Assembly (NCBI RefSeq): GCF_004341085.1
Contig: NZ_SLXW01000011.1
Coordinates: 18,559-82,558, forward strand
Direction of reading: 5' to 3'
DNA from: Sphingomonas sp. PP-CE-1G-424
GTDB lineage: Bacteria > Pseudomonadota > Alphaproteobacteria > Sphingomonadales > Sphingomonadaceae
DNA length: 64,000 nucleotides
The notes beneath the pieces were generated by a model that saw nothing but the letters and a program-made list of their open reading frames with translations, did no database searches and was not told the origin of the DNA. Of this stretch, positions 24,828-34,030 are shown in pieces. The position numbers and the translations under genes are program-made. The first letter of the stretch is position 1. Each line of letters begins with the position of its first letter.

Positions 24828-26302
24828 AGCGTTACGCCTCGTTTCCAGATCGCGATCTCGCGTTCGCCGTTGCGTTCGGCAGCGGTCTCGGCACCAGACG
24901 CGATCTGCATAATCCGCGTAAACAACGCCTCTTCCGTGGCCGGAAAACCGTCTTCAAGTACCGCGCCCGCATCGAAGTCGATCCAGCCGGGCTTGCGCGT
25001 GGCGAGATCGGTGTTCGACGCGATCTTGATCGTCGGCACAGGGAAGCCGAGTGGCGTGCCGCGTCCGGTGGTGAACAGGATTGCGGTCGCGCCCGCCGCC
25101 GCCAGCGCGGTCGACGAGACCGCGTCGTTGCCCGGCGCCTCCAGCAACGTGAGGCCGTCAATCCGAACCCGCGCGCCATAATCGATCACGTCGGCTACCG
25201 CGGCACGACCCGCCTTCTGGACGGCGCCGAGCGACTTTTCCTCGAGCGTGGTGATGCCGCCGACGACGTTGCCGGGCGAGGGGTTCTCCGACACCGTCTC
25301 GCCGTGATCGAGGAAGTAGCGTTTGAAATCGTTCACGACTGCGACGATGCGGTCGAACACGGGCTCGCTCGCTGCGCGGTTCATCAGCATCTGCTCGGCG
25401 CCGAAGATTTCGGGGATTTCGGTCGCGAGGACGCGGCCGCCCGCCGCGGTGACGCGGTCGCTCATCCGGCCGACCAATGGGTTGGCGGTGAGGCCCGACA
25501 GGCCATCCGACCCCCCGCATTTGACGCCGAGGACGAGCTTGTCGACACCGACCGTCTGGCGCGATGCCTTTGCCAGCGCGGCGAGTTCGGCGACCAGCGC
25601 GCAGCCTTCCGCGATCTCGTCGCCGCTGACCTGCGTCGTCAAGGTGCGGATCATGCCGTGGCGCGACTCCGGGATCGTAGCGAGCAACGCCTTGATCTGG
25701 TTCTCCTCGCAGCCCAGCCCGACGATCAGTACGCCGCCGGCATTGGGATGGCAGGCGAGGCTCGCCATGATCGTGCGCGTGCCCTCCAGGTCCTGGCCGA
25801 GCTGAGAGCAACCATGTGGGTGCGTGAAGGCGTGGACGCCGTCGACGCTATCGACGACCAGCGCCGCGGCCTTGGTGGCGATCCGTTCGGCGGTGCGCGC
25901 GACGCAGCCGACGGTCGACAGGATCCAGATCTCGTTGCGCGTGCCGACGCTGCCATCGGCGCGGACATAGCCTTCGAACGTCGCGGCCGATGCGCCGGGG
26001 GCAGACGCGGTATCGACCGGGTCGAACCGATAGGCGAGCGTGCCTTCGAGGCCGGTCTTGAGATTGTGCGAATGGACGTGCGTGCCGGGGGCGATCGGCT
26101 GCGTCGCGGTGCCGATCGGGAAGCCGTATTTAACCACAGGTTCGCCCGCCGCGATGGGTGCCAGCGCGACCTTGTGACCGCGCCCGATATCGGCGTTCAG
26201 GACCAAAGCGTCTTCGCCGATCGTCACGACTTCGCCCGCCAGCGCATCGTGCAGCAGCGTCGCCACGCAGTCGCGCGGATCGACCCTCAGAGCCTTGGCC
26301 AT
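24824..26302 (-). CDS. uxaA: altronate dehydratase
   Basis: 492 residues. The N-terminal SAF-like domain (VATLLHDALAGEVV ... GHKVALAPIAAGEPVVKYGF) precedes the catalytic dehydratase domain: GSVGTRNEIWILSTVGCVA, FTHPHGCSQLG, LACHPNAGGVLIVGLGCEEN, VLGVKCGGSDGLSGLTANPL, with conserved cysteines of the iron-dependent UxaA family. It converts altronate to 2-keto-3-deoxygluconate. It is divergent from lacI with a perfect operator 17 bp upstream of its start, and is first in a minus-strand run uxaA-uxuB-hydratase-exuT-LamG-DUF885. Confidence 0.93.
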   Translation of the reverse strand: MAKALRVDPRDCVATLLHDALAGEVVTIGEDALVLNADIGRGHKVALAPIAAGEPVVKYGFPIGTATQPIAPGTHVHSHNLKTGLEGTLAYRFDPVDTASAPGASAATFEGYVRADGSVGTRNEIWILSTVGCVARTAERIATKAAALVVDSVDGVHAFTHPHGCSQLGQDLEGTRTIMASLACHPNAGGVLIVGLGCEENQIKALLATIPESRHGMIRTLTTQVSGDEIAEGCALVAELAALAKASRQTVGVDKLVLGVKCGGSDGLSGLTANPLVGRMSDRVTAAGGRVLATEIPEIFGAEQMLMNRAASEPVFDRIVAVVNDFKRYFLDHGETVSENPSPGNVVGGITTLEEKSLGAVQKAGRAAVADVIDYGARVRIDGLTLLEAPGNDAVSSTALAAAGATAILFTTGRGTPLGFPVPTIKIASNTDLATRKPGWIDFDAGAVLEDGFPATEEALFTRIMQIASGAETAAERNGEREIAIWKRGVTL

Positions 26303-26318
26303 CGCATCCTCTTATATC

Positions 26319-26332
26319 GGTAACCGGTGTCA
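26319..26332. promoter_or_regulatory. LacI-type operator, copy 2
   Basis: GGTAACCGGTGTCA, the consensus form, lies between the divergent uxaA (start 26302) and lacI. It is placed to repress both. Confidence 0.8.
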
Positions 26333-26396
26333 GCATTATGCGGCGGCGATGGCTTTTCCGCAAGACGACTTGGTCTGGTCCGGCTATGTCGTTGTT

Positions 26397-27434
26397 ATGC
26401 AGAAGACCGGTCAGCCGACGATCAACGACGTTGCCCGGATCGCCGGGGTCTCCAAGAAGACGGTGAGCCGGGTGATCAATCGGTCGCCGTTGCTCAACGA
26501 CGACACCCGAAAGCGGGTCGAGGACGTGATCGGCGAGCTCGGCTATATCCCCAACCCGCAGGCGCGGGCGCTGGCGCTTCGCCGCAATTTCCTGATTGGG
26601 CTGGTCCACGACAACCCCAATGCGCAGACCGTGCTGAACGTGCAGCAGGGCATGTTGGAGGCGTTGCAGGGGACCGAGTTCGAGATGGTAGTGCGCCCGC
26701 TCGATCGCGGCTCCGCGACGATGCTCGACGATCTTCGGCACTTTCTGGAGCGGCAGCGACTATTCGGCGTGCTGCTGATGCCGCCGGTCAGCGAGAATGA
26801 TTCGGTCGCCAAGCTCTGCGATTCGATCGGGTGTCGGTACGTCCGCATGGGTTCGGCGGTGATCGACGATACCGAGCATATGGTCGCATCGAACGACCGC
26901 GAGGCGGTGCGGACCGCGACCGAGTATTTGATCGAGCAGGGGCATCGCCGGATCGGACTGGTCGCAGGACCGCACGGGTTCCGCTCGGCGCGCGAGCGGC
27001 GTCTGGGGTTCGAGGACGCCTTGGCCGCAGCGGGGATTGCCTTGCCGCGGAGCATGATCGCGGATGGCAATTACACGTTCGAGTCTGGGCTGGTCGCGGC
27101 GGAGCGGTTGCTCGACGTGATGCCGCGACCAACCGCGATCTTCTCGTCCAACGACGAGATGGCGGCGGGGATCATTCATGCCGCGCGGCAACGCGGGCTC
27201 GACATCCCGCGCGACCTGTCGATCATCGGGTTCGATGACACGCCGATCGCCGCGCATGTCTGGCCGCCGCTGACCACGGTGCGATGGCCGATCGCATCGA
27301 TGGCGCGCTCGGCCGCGTTGAAGTTGATCGCAGGCGTCGATGACGGCAGCGATCTGGTCGAGGAGCCGTCGTTGTTCCTCTCGACGCTGATCCGGCGCGC
27401 GTCGGTTTCGCCGCCGGTCGACATCGAGACGTAG
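26397..27434 (+). CDS. LacI-family regulator of the uronate locus
   Basis: 345 residues from ATG 26397 (an in-frame ATG at 26349 would add 16 non-conserved residues). The DNA-binding head is QPTINDVARIAGVSKKTVSR with VINRSPLLNDDTRKRVEDV, then the hinge YIPNPQARALALRRNFLIGL. The periplasmic-binding-protein fold follows, with GHRRIGLVAGPHGFRSARER, PTAIFSSNDEMAAGIIHAAR and LSIIGFDDTPIAAHVWPPLT. It is surrounded by five copies of one palindromic operator in front of uptake and catabolic genes, so it is the local regulator. The inducer is likely a uronate catabolite such as KDG, by analogy to UxuR/KdgR-like regulators. Confidence 0.92.
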   Translation: MQKTGQPTINDVARIAGVSKKTVSRVINRSPLLNDDTRKRVEDVIGELGYIPNPQARALALRRNFLIGLVHDNPNAQTVLNVQQGMLEALQGTEFEMVVRPLDRGSATMLDDLRHFLERQRLFGVLLMPPVSENDSVAKLCDSIGCRYVRMGSAVIDDTEHMVASNDREAVRTATEYLIEQGHRRIGLVAGPHGFRSARERRLGFEDALAAAGIALPRSMIADGNYTFESGLVAAERLLDVMPRPTAIFSSNDEMAAGIIHAARQRGLDIPRDLSIIGFDDTPIAAHVWPPLTTVRWPIASMARSAALKLIAGVDDGSDLVEEPSLFLSTLIRRASVSPPVDIET

Positions 27435-27466
27435 TATCGGGCCGAATTCGTGGTTGCGCGACCCTG

Positions 27467-27480
27467 TGACACCGGTTACC
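27467..27480. promoter_or_regulatory. LacI-type operator, copy 3
   Basis: TGACACCGGTTACC, the reverse complement of the consensus, lies 42 bp upstream of the uxaC start. Confidence 0.8.
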
Positions 27481-27522
27481 AGATTGTCAGAGGATCGCGC
27501 GAAGCGGCAAGGAGGATGGACG

Positions 27523-28965
27523 ATGGCAAGGGCTCTGGAACTGCATCCGGACCGCCTTTTCCCGGCGGAACCGGCGACGCGCGCGATTGCGCGGGCGTTG
27601 TACGCCGAGGTGGCGACGCTGCCGATCGTCAGCCCGCACGGGCATACCGATCCGACCTGGTTCGCAGAGAACGCCAACTGGACTGACGCGACTTCGCTGC
27701 TTCTCGCGCCAGACCATTATCTCTATCGGATGCTCTATAGTCAGGGCGTGGACCTGGACGCGCTGGCGATCCCGCGGCTGAGCGGCATGCCCGCGACCGA
27801 TCCGCGGACGGCGTGGAAGCTGTTCGCCGAGCATTACACGCTGTTCCGCGGCACGCCGTCGCGGCTGTGGCTCGATCATGTATTTAGCGACGTGTTCGGG
27901 ATCGACGTCGCGCTGGAGGCATCGACCGCGGACCGGTATTTCGACCTCATCGGCGAGATGCTTGCCTCCGACGCGTTCCGTCCGCGCGCATTGTTCGACC
28001 GGTTCGGGATCGAGTTTCTCGCGACCACCGAGGGCGCGCATGACGATCTCGCCGCGCATCGCCGGATCCGCCAGTCGGGCTGGAACGGGCGCGTCGTGAC
28101 GACCTATCGCCCGGACGGCGTGATCGACGTCGAGCACGAGGCGTTCAAGCCGGCGATGATGCGCTTCGCCGAACTGACCGGTGAGGACGTGTACGACTGG
28201 AAGGGCTATCTTGCGGCGCACCGCAAGCGTCGTGCGGACTTTCGTGCGGCAGGCGCGACCGCGACCGATCACGGACATCCGACCGCTGCGACTGCGAACC
28301 TGTCGCGCGTCGAGGCCGAGGCACTGTTCGCCAAGGTGACGCGCGGCGACTGGACGCCGGCCGACGCCGAACTGTTTCGGGCGCAGATGCTGACCGAGAT
28401 GGCGGCGATGTCGGTCGACGACGGGATGGTGATGCAGATTCACCCCGGCTCGTCGCGCAACCACAATGCCGGGCTGTTCGCGAGCCATGGCCGCGACAAG
28501 GGCGCCGATATCCCGACGGGGACCGATTACGTGCATGCGCTGAAACCGCTGCTTGACCGGTTCGGGACGAGCACCCGGCTGTCGATCATCCTCTTCACGC
28601 TCGACGAAAGCACGTACGCGCGCGAACTGGCACCGCTCGCTGGCCACTACCCCTGCCTGAAGCTCGGGCCGTCCTGGTGGTTTCACGACAGTCCCGAGGG
28701 CATGCGCCGGTTCCGCGAGATGACGACCGAGACCGCCGGGTTCTACAACACCGTCGGCTTCAACGACGACACGCGGGCGTTCCTCTCCATTCCCGCGCGG
28801 CACGATGTCGCGCGGCGGATCGACTGTGGATTCCTCGCGCGGCTGGTGGCGGAACACCGGCTTGCCGACTGGGAAGCGGCCGACCTTGCCCACGAACTTA
28901 CCAGCGGCCTCGTCCGCCGCGCTTACCGTATCGACGAACCCCATTTTGCTGCGCAAGCGGCCTGA
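27523..28965 (+). CDS. uxaC: uronate isomerase
   Basis: 480 residues. The ATG at 27523 has AGGAGG upstream and excludes an N-terminal run that would overlap the operator. LPIVSPHGHTDPTWFAENA gives the metal-binding histidines of this amidohydrolase-like barrel; EFLATTEGAHDDLAAH, MQIHPGSSRNHN and FVGFNDDTRAF-like sequence (YNTVGFNDDTRAFLSIPARH) are family motifs. It isomerises glucuronate to fructuronate and galacturonate to tagaturonate. It starts the plus-strand run uxaC-kduI-kduD-kdgK-carboxylesterase. Confidence 0.95.
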   Translation: MARALELHPDRLFPAEPATRAIARALYAEVATLPIVSPHGHTDPTWFAENANWTDATSLLLAPDHYLYRMLYSQGVDLDALAIPRLSGMPATDPRTAWKLFAEHYTLFRGTPSRLWLDHVFSDVFGIDVALEASTADRYFDLIGEMLASDAFRPRALFDRFGIEFLATTEGAHDDLAAHRRIRQSGWNGRVVTTYRPDGVIDVEHEAFKPAMMRFAELTGEDVYDWKGYLAAHRKRRADFRAAGATATDHGHPTAATANLSRVEAEALFAKVTRGDWTPADAELFRAQMLTEMAAMSVDDGMVMQIHPGSSRNHNAGLFASHGRDKGADIPTGTDYVHALKPLLDRFGTSTRLSIILFTLDESTYARELAPLAGHYPCLKLGPSWWFHDSPEGMRRFREMTTETAGFYNTVGFNDDTRAFLSIPARHDVARRIDCGFLARLVAEHRLADWEAADLAHELTSGLVRRAYRIDEPHFAAQAA

Positions 28966-28977
28966 CCGGAGCCTATC

Positions 28978-29820
28978 ATGTACGACCGCACCTACTATGC
29001 CACGCACCCCGACATGATGGAATGCGTTTCCAACGACGAACTGCGCGACCGTTACCTGATCCAGGACCTGTTCCGCGACGGCGAATGCGTGCTCAACTAC
29101 ACGCATGCTGAGCGCTTTGTGATCGGCGGCGTCGCGGTCTCCAGCGGTAGCGTCAAGCTGCCCAATCAGGCCGAGCCGGCGTCGGCAGCGGGGCACCCGT
29201 TCCTCGAACGCCGCGAGCTTGCAGTCGTCAACGTCGGCAAGGTCGGCGGCACCGTCACCGTCGACGGCGAGACGTTCACGCTCGGCAACAAGGATTGCCT
29301 GTACGTGACGATGGGCGCGAAGGACGTGCAGTTCTCGGGCGACGGTGCGCGCTTCTATCTGGCGTCGTGCCCTGCGCACAAGGCGTTCACGACGCGGGTT
29401 ATCTCGGTCGGTGATGCGACCACGCTGGAGCGCGGTTCGCTCGAGGAGTCGAACGAACGGACGATCTACCAGATGGTCATCCCGGGCATCTGCGACAGCG
29501 CGCAACTGGTGATGGGCCTCACCGTTCTGAAGCCCGGCTCGGTGTGGAACACGATGCCGCCGCACATCCACGAGCGTCGCAGCGAGATCTATTTCTACTT
29601 CGAGCTCGACGACCTCGAGAAGGATCGCGTGTTCCATTACATGGGCGAGGGCGAGGCGACCCGCCACATCGTCATGGCGAACGAGGAAGCGGTGATCAGC
29701 CCGCCGTGGTCGATCCACATGGGCTCGGGCACCAAGGCGTACGCGTTCATCTGGGCGATGGCCGGCGAGAACCAGGATTATACCGACATGAACGTGCTGG
29801 ATATCTGCCAGCTGGCGTAA
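28978..29820 (+). CDS. kduI: 5-dehydro-4-deoxy-D-glucuronate isomerase
   Basis: 280 residues, 12 bp after uxaC. The cupin fold contains the KduI zinc site: MPPHIHERRSEIYFYFEL provides two His and one Glu, and SPPWSIHMGSGTKAYAFIW the last His. FVIGGVAVSSGSVKLPN and GNKDCLYVTMGAKDVQFSG are also typical. It converts the keto form of the 4,5-unsaturated uronate released by polysaccharide lyases. Its presence implies that the organism cleaves the target polymer by lyase chemistry. Confidence 0.95.
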   Translation: MYDRTYYATHPDMMECVSNDELRDRYLIQDLFRDGECVLNYTHAERFVIGGVAVSSGSVKLPNQAEPASAAGHPFLERRELAVVNVGKVGGTVTVDGETFTLGNKDCLYVTMGAKDVQFSGDGARFYLASCPAHKAFTTRVISVGDATTLERGSLEESNERTIYQMVIPGICDSAQLVMGLTVLKPGSVWNTMPPHIHERRSEIYFYFELDDLEKDRVFHYMGEGEATRHIVMANEEAVISPPWSIHMGSGTKAYAFIWAMAGENQDYTDMNVLDICQLA

Positions 29821-29827
29821 ATCTTCT

Positions 29828-29921
29828 CCCCTCCCGTTCACGGGAGGGGTCGGGGGAGGGCGTGGTCACGAGCGTTGGTCCGCATTTCCCCTCCCCTAAC
29901 CCCTCCCGCAAGCGGGAGGGG
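29828..29921. repeat. paired GC-rich palindromes between kduI and kduD
   Basis: CCCCTCCCG/CGGGAGGGG (29828-29849) and CCCCTCCCGC/GCGGGAGGGG (29900-29921) are two hairpins. The DNA between them is also partly complementary, so the whole unit is one large imperfect palindrome. It looks like a mobile intergenic repeat inserted inside the operon. Confidence 0.8.
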
Positions 29922-29936
29922 AATGAGAGAGAAAGC

Positions 29937-30692
29937 ATGACAAATCCCTTCGACCTCACCGGCAAGGTCGCCATCGTGACCGGCGCTAACACAGGGATCG
30001 GCCAAGCGATCGCGGTTGCGCTTGCTGCGGCCGGGGCTGACGTCGCGTGCGTCGGCCGGACACCTGCCGAGGATACCGTCGCGCAGATCCGCGCGCTTGG
30101 GCGGAAAGCGGAGATCGTCTCCGCGGACCTGTCGACGATCGAACCGGTTCAGCGCGTCGTCGACGAGACCGTGGCGAAGCTCGGCGGGCTCGATATCTTG
30201 ATTAACAACGCCGGCATCATTCGTCGCGCCGATGCGGTCGACTTCACCGAGGCGGACTGGGATGCGGTGATCGATACCAATTTGAAGTCGGTGTTCTTCC
30301 TGTGCCAGGCGGCCGGGAGACACATGATCACAAATGGTGGCGGCAAGATCGTCAACATCGCCTCGATGCTGACGTTCCAGGGCGGCATCCGCGTGCCGAG
30401 CTATACCGCGTCCAAGTCGGGGATCGGCGGGCTGACCAAGCTGCTGGCGAACGAGTGGGCGAGCAAGGGCATCAACGTCAACGCGATCGCACCGGGCTAT
30501 ATCGCGACCAACAACACCGCGGCGTTGCAGGCGGACGAAGTGCGCAACAAGTCGATCATGGACCGCATCCCGGCTGGCGCATGGGGCGATCCGAGCGATC
30601 TTGGCGGCGCGGCGGTGTTCCTGTCGTCGGCAGCGGCGAAGTATGTCCAGGGCCATATCCTGGCGGTCGATGGCGGCTGGCTGGCGCGGTAA
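29937..30692 (+). CDS. kduD: 2-dehydro-3-deoxy-D-gluconate 5-dehydrogenase
   Basis: 251 residues, a classical short-chain dehydrogenase. It has TGANTGIGQAIAVALAAAGA (NAD site), INNAGIIRRADAVDFTEADW, NIASMLTFQGGIRVPSYTAS with the catalytic Ser-Tyr-Lys (YTASK), and NVNAIAPGYIATNNTAALQA. The sequence is very close to KduD throughout. It acts after KduI to give 2-keto-3-deoxygluconate for KdgK. Start ATG 29937 follows a purine-rich GAGAGAAAG. Confidence 0.92.
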   Translation: MTNPFDLTGKVAIVTGANTGIGQAIAVALAAAGADVACVGRTPAEDTVAQIRALGRKAEIVSADLSTIEPVQRVVDETVAKLGGLDILINNAGIIRRADAVDFTEADWDAVIDTNLKSVFFLCQAAGRHMITNGGGKIVNIASMLTFQGGIRVPSYTASKSGIGGLTKLLANEWASKGINVNAIAPGYIATNNTAALQADEVRNKSIMDRIPAGAWGDPSDLGGAAVFLSSAAAKYVQGHILAVDGGWLAR

Positions 30693-30694
30693 AT

Positions 30695-30825
30695 CCTCCC
30701 CGGCACGGGAGGTGAGAGCTACAGGCTGACGGTGGGGGGCTTCCACGGGCGTAGCGGTCGTGGAGGCCCCCCTCCACCCCCGCCTTCGGCGGCGGTCCCC
30801 CTCCCCGCGCCGGGGAGGAACTAGA
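30695..30825. repeat. second GC-rich palindromic repeat, between kduD and kdgK
   Basis: Outer arms CCTCCCCGGCACGGGAGG and CCTCCCCGCGCCGGGGAGG flank an inner stem (GGGGGCTTCCACG with CGTGGAGGCCCCC, one mismatch) and CCGCCTTCGGCGG. It is related in style to the 29828 element. Confidence 0.7.
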
Positions 30826-30834
30826 GAGGGCGAT

Positions 30835-31842
30835 ATGAGCAAATTCCTGGCGTTCGGTGAGATCATGCTGCGGCTTTCGCCACCGGGTCGCGAACTGCTG
30901 TTGCAGACGCCCAAGCTCGACGTATGGGTCGCCGGCGCGGAGGCGAACGTCGTTACGCAGCTTGCGCGTCTGGGCCACGACGTCGGCATGGCGACGATGG
31001 TGCCCGACAACGATCTCGGCCGCGCAGCGATTACGACGCTGCGCGGGCACGGCGTCGACACATCGACCATCGTGTTCGGCGGCGAGCGGATGGGGCTGTA
31101 TTTCGTCACCTCGGGCGCCGGCCTGCGCGCGACCGAAGTAGTCTACGATCGCGCCTGGTCCTCGTTTGCCGAGGCGCCAGTGAGCGCGTGGAACTGGGAT
31201 ACGCTGCTGGCGGGCGTCGACCGCCTCCATCTGTCCGGCATCACCCCGGCGCTCGGGCCGGTCCCGGCGGAAGCCGCGCTTGCCGCTGCCAAGGCGGCCA
31301 CCGGTCGCGGGATTCCCGTCTCGTTCGACGGCAATTGGCGCGGCAAATTGTGGGAGCGCTGGGATTCGAACCCGCGTGCGATCCTGACGGACCTCGTCGC
31401 GCATGCCGACCTGATGTTCGGCAACCACCGCGACATCGCCCTCCTGCTGGGCCGCGATTTTTCCGGCGATGCGGAAGACCGGCGGCGCGAGGCAGCGGAA
31501 GCGGCGTTCGCGGCGTTCCCCCGGTTGCAGACGATCGCCTCGACCGCGCGGCACGTTGAGCATGTCGATCTCCACCGGTTGTCCGCACGGATCGACACGC
31601 GCGCGAAGCATGTCCAGACCGAGGAGGTCGTGCTTGCCGGGATCGTCGACCGGATCGGCGGCGGCGATGCGTTTGCGGCGGGCGTGTTGCACGGGTTGCG
31701 CTCGGGCGAGGATATCGCAGACGTTGCGCGGATCGGTTTAGCGCTCGCCGCGCTCAAGCATTCGCTGCCGGGTGATGCGAGCCTGTTCCGCCAAGCCGAT
31801 ATCGATGCGTATCTGTCGGGCGGGCTCGATGTCCGCCGCTGA
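30835..31842 (+). CDS. kdgK: 2-keto-3-deoxygluconate kinase (PfkB family)
   Basis: 335 residues from ATG 30835. It has the PfkB N-terminal pattern FLAFGEIMLRLSPPGRE and VAGAEANVVTQLARLGHDVG, and the C-terminal catalytic RIGGGDAFAAGVLHGLRSG with the Asp of GGGDA as base. It phosphorylates KDG to KDPG; the KDPG aldolase is not in the window. It overlaps the carboxylesterase start by 14 bp. Confidence 0.9.
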   Translation: MSKFLAFGEIMLRLSPPGRELLLQTPKLDVWVAGAEANVVTQLARLGHDVGMATMVPDNDLGRAAITTLRGHGVDTSTIVFGGERMGLYFVTSGAGLRATEVVYDRAWSSFAEAPVSAWNWDTLLAGVDRLHLSGITPALGPVPAEAALAAAKAATGRGIPVSFDGNWRGKLWERWDSNPRAILTDLVAHADLMFGNHRDIALLLGRDFSGDAEDRRREAAEAAFAAFPRLQTIASTARHVEHVDLHRLSARIDTRAKHVQTEEVVLAGIVDRIGGGDAFAAGVLHGLRSGEDIADVARIGLALAALKHSLPGDASLFRQADIDAYLSGGLDVRR

Positions 31843-33388
31843 CGGCTGGACGCGCCGCGGCACCCTGAGCGGGGCCGCTGCGCTGATCCTGGCGTCCGGC
31901 GCTGGCGCGGCGACGTCGCTCACGGTTCGTGCTCCAGCTGGCAATTTCGTCGGATCCTTGGACCGGAAAATTCTCGCGTTCAAGGGGATACGCTACGGTC
32001 GCTCCGAACGGTTTCGGGCGCCGGTAGCCGTGGCGATGCCCGGACAGACCCGACCGGCACGCGATTTCGGGCCGGTCTGTCCGCAGTCGGGCCCTTACGC
32101 TCCGCAATCCGAAGACTGCCTGTTCCTGAACGTCTGGACCGCAGACGCCGACCACCGCGCGAAGAAGCCGGTGATGGTCTATATCCACGGTGGCGCGTAT
32201 TCGAACGGCAGCGTCACCGATCCGCAGAACGATGGGCAGGCGCTGGCGGCGCGCGGCGATGTCGTGGTCGTGACGGTGAACCACCGGCTCAACGCGCTCG
32301 GCTATCTGTATCTGGCGCGGCTCGACCCACGCTTTCCTGACAGTGGCAATGCAGGGCAGCTCGACCTGATCCTCGCGCTGAAATGGGTGCGCGACAATAT
32401 CGCGGCGTTCGGCGGCGATCCGGCCCGCATAATGGTGTTCGGTCAGTCCGGCGGCGGCGCGAAGATCGCGACGATGATGGGGATGCCCGCCGCTACGGGG
32501 CTGTTCCACCGGGCGGCGACTATGAGCGGGCAGCAGGTGACCGCATCGGGGCCCCTCAACGCGACGGCGCGTGCCAGGGCATATCTGACGAAGCTGGGGG
32601 TGGCCGAAAGCGACCTGTCGCCGTTGCTGACGATGCCGGTCGAAAAGCTGGTCGAGGCGCTGTCGGCGACCGATCCGATCATGGGTGGCGGGGTGTATTT
32701 CGGGCCGGTGCTCGACATGAAGTGGCTCACGCGGCACCCGTTTTGGCCGGACGCAAACCCGCTCGGCAACCGTATCCCGATGTTGCTCGGCAACACGCAT
32801 GACGAGACGCGGGCGTTCATCGGGCTTGATTCGCCGAAGGTGAGGGGGCTCGACTGGAGCAACGTCGCCGCGCGGATGGCGCCCGAGCTGAAGATCGACA
32901 TCCTGCCGGAATGGGTCGTGGCGCAGTACCGCGCGCGCTATCCGGACTGGTCGCCGACCGACGTCTTCTACGGCGTGACCACGGCAGGGCGGAGCTGGCG
33001 CGGGCAGGTGATCGAGGCCGAGGCGCGCGCCGATACGGGAACGCCGACCTGGGTCTATCAGGTCGATTTCGCGTCGCGGACGGACCCGCGGCGTGGTGCG
33101 TTCCATACCATGGATATTCCGCTGGTGTTCGGCACGCTGGGGGCGACCGGCTCGCAGACCGGCACCGCGGCGGATGCGCAGGCGGCGTCCAAGGCGATGC
33201 AGGACAGTTTCGTCGCGTTCGCGATTACCGGCGATCCCGGTCATGCCGGCGCACCGCACTGGCCGCGGTACGATCGGGCGACGCGAGCGACGATGATCTT
33301 CGACGCCCGGTCCAGGGTCGAGAACGATCCGCGTAGATGGGAACGCGAACTGTTCGCGCGCGTCCCGTATATCCAGCCCGGAACCTAG
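31829..33388 (+). CDS. type-B carboxylesterase, secreted (paralog 1)
   Basis: 519 residues with a twin-arginine-like leader (WTRRGTLSGAAALILASGAG A). The carboxylesterase-B fold shows SEDCLFLNVWTADADHRAKK, VMVYIHGGAYSNGS (oxyanion hole), the nucleophile elbow VFGQSGGGAKIATMMGMPA, a GNTHDETRAFIG segment with the acidic residue region, and GAFHTMDIPLVFG with the catalytic His. It probably removes ester groups (acetyl, methyl or feruloyl) from the polysaccharide in the periplasm or outside. It is co-transcribed with kdgK. A paralog lies at 46390-47934. Confidence 0.88.
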   Translation: MSAADGWTRRGTLSGAAALILASGAGAATSLTVRAPAGNFVGSLDRKILAFKGIRYGRSERFRAPVAVAMPGQTRPARDFGPVCPQSGPYAPQSEDCLFLNVWTADADHRAKKPVMVYIHGGAYSNGSVTDPQNDGQALAARGDVVVVTVNHRLNALGYLYLARLDPRFPDSGNAGQLDLILALKWVRDNIAAFGGDPARIMVFGQSGGGAKIATMMGMPAATGLFHRAATMSGQQVTASGPLNATARARAYLTKLGVAESDLSPLLTMPVEKLVEALSATDPIMGGGVYFGPVLDMKWLTRHPFWPDANPLGNRIPMLLGNTHDETRAFIGLDSPKVRGLDWSNVAARMAPELKIDILPEWVVAQYRARYPDWSPTDVFYGVTTAGRSWRGQVIEAEARADTGTPTWVYQVDFASRTDPRRGAFHTMDIPLVFGTLGATGSQTGTAADAQAASKAMQDSFVAFAITGDPGHAGAPHWPRYDRATRATMIFDARSRVENDPRRWERELFARVPYIQPGT

Positions 33389-33810
33389 CGCGGGATCGGA
33401 TAGGCGATGATCAGCACGAGCGGGTCGCTGCCGGTCTGGCGGATGCCGACCGTCTCGCCGTCGAACAGATAGGCCGCGATACCCGTCCGTACCGGTAGCG
33501 TCACACCGTCGGACGAGACTGCGCCGGTGCCCGAAATCACGTAATACACCTCGTCATGCGCGATGCGGTGCAGGCCGATCGCGCTGCCGGGGTGCAGGAT
33601 ACGCTTGCGGAACTCCATCGTCCGACCGGGTACGGCGTCGCTGATCCGATAGGCGGTGCTGGAGCCGATCGCGCCGTGTGGGGGCGGTTCGTTACGGATC
33701 GTGTCAACCTCGTCGACGATGACCATCGGTCGCGAGGCGCGCTGCTGTGCCGGTGCCGTCGTGGACAGCATGACGGCGAGCGCGGGGGCGATAATTCGCA
33801 ACAATTTCAT
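33385..33810 (-). CDS. small secreted cupin protein
   Basis: 141 residues from ATG 33810 with signal peptide LRIIAPALAVMLSTTAPAQ. The cupin core is RKRILHPGSAIGLHRIAHDE, VYYVISGTGAVSSDGVTLPV and GETVGIRQTGSDPLVLIIAY, with His/His/Glu metal-type residues in HRIAHDE. The stop overlaps the carboxylesterase stop by 4 bp in convergent orientation. Cupins of KdgF type open unsaturated uronates, but this one is exported and shorter in motif match, so that role is only a guess. Confidence 0.7.
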   Translation of the reverse strand: MKLLRIIAPALAVMLSTTAPAQQRASRPMVIVDEVDTIRNEPPPHGAIGSSTAYRISDAVPGRTMEFRKRILHPGSAIGLHRIAHDEVYYVISGTGAVSSDGVTLPVRTGIAAYLFDGETVGIRQTGSDPLVLIIAYPIPR

Positions 33811-33881
33811 CGATGCATCTCCTGCTTGATACGATGTGTGACGCGGCATGTTGACACGCCAAAGATCCTTCGACATTGTTG

Positions 33882-33895
33882 TGACACCGGTTACC
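33882..33895. promoter_or_regulatory. LacI-type operator, copy 4
   Basis: TGACACCGGTTACC lies between the divergent cupin (start 33810) and TonB receptor (start 34075). Confidence 0.8.
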
Positions 33896-34030
33896 TAGGC
33901 AGACAAGGGACGGGTGGGAGGACCAGCAAGAGCTGGCTTTTCGGGAGAGGATCGGGCGCCACCGTGGTCAGTAACGGTTCGAACTCTCCAAGATAGTCAG
34001 GTCGGAAGCGCAACGGCGAGCCGCCGATAG

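Noticed and set aside
24212..26323. 703-codon plus-strand open frame opposite uxuB and uxaA
   Set aside because: Shadow of two clearly recognised enzymes on the minus strand; Arg-rich and without motifs.
27487..29841. 784-codon minus-strand open frame opposite uxaC and kduI
   Set aside because: Both plus-strand genes are unmistakable; the opposite frame has shadow composition.
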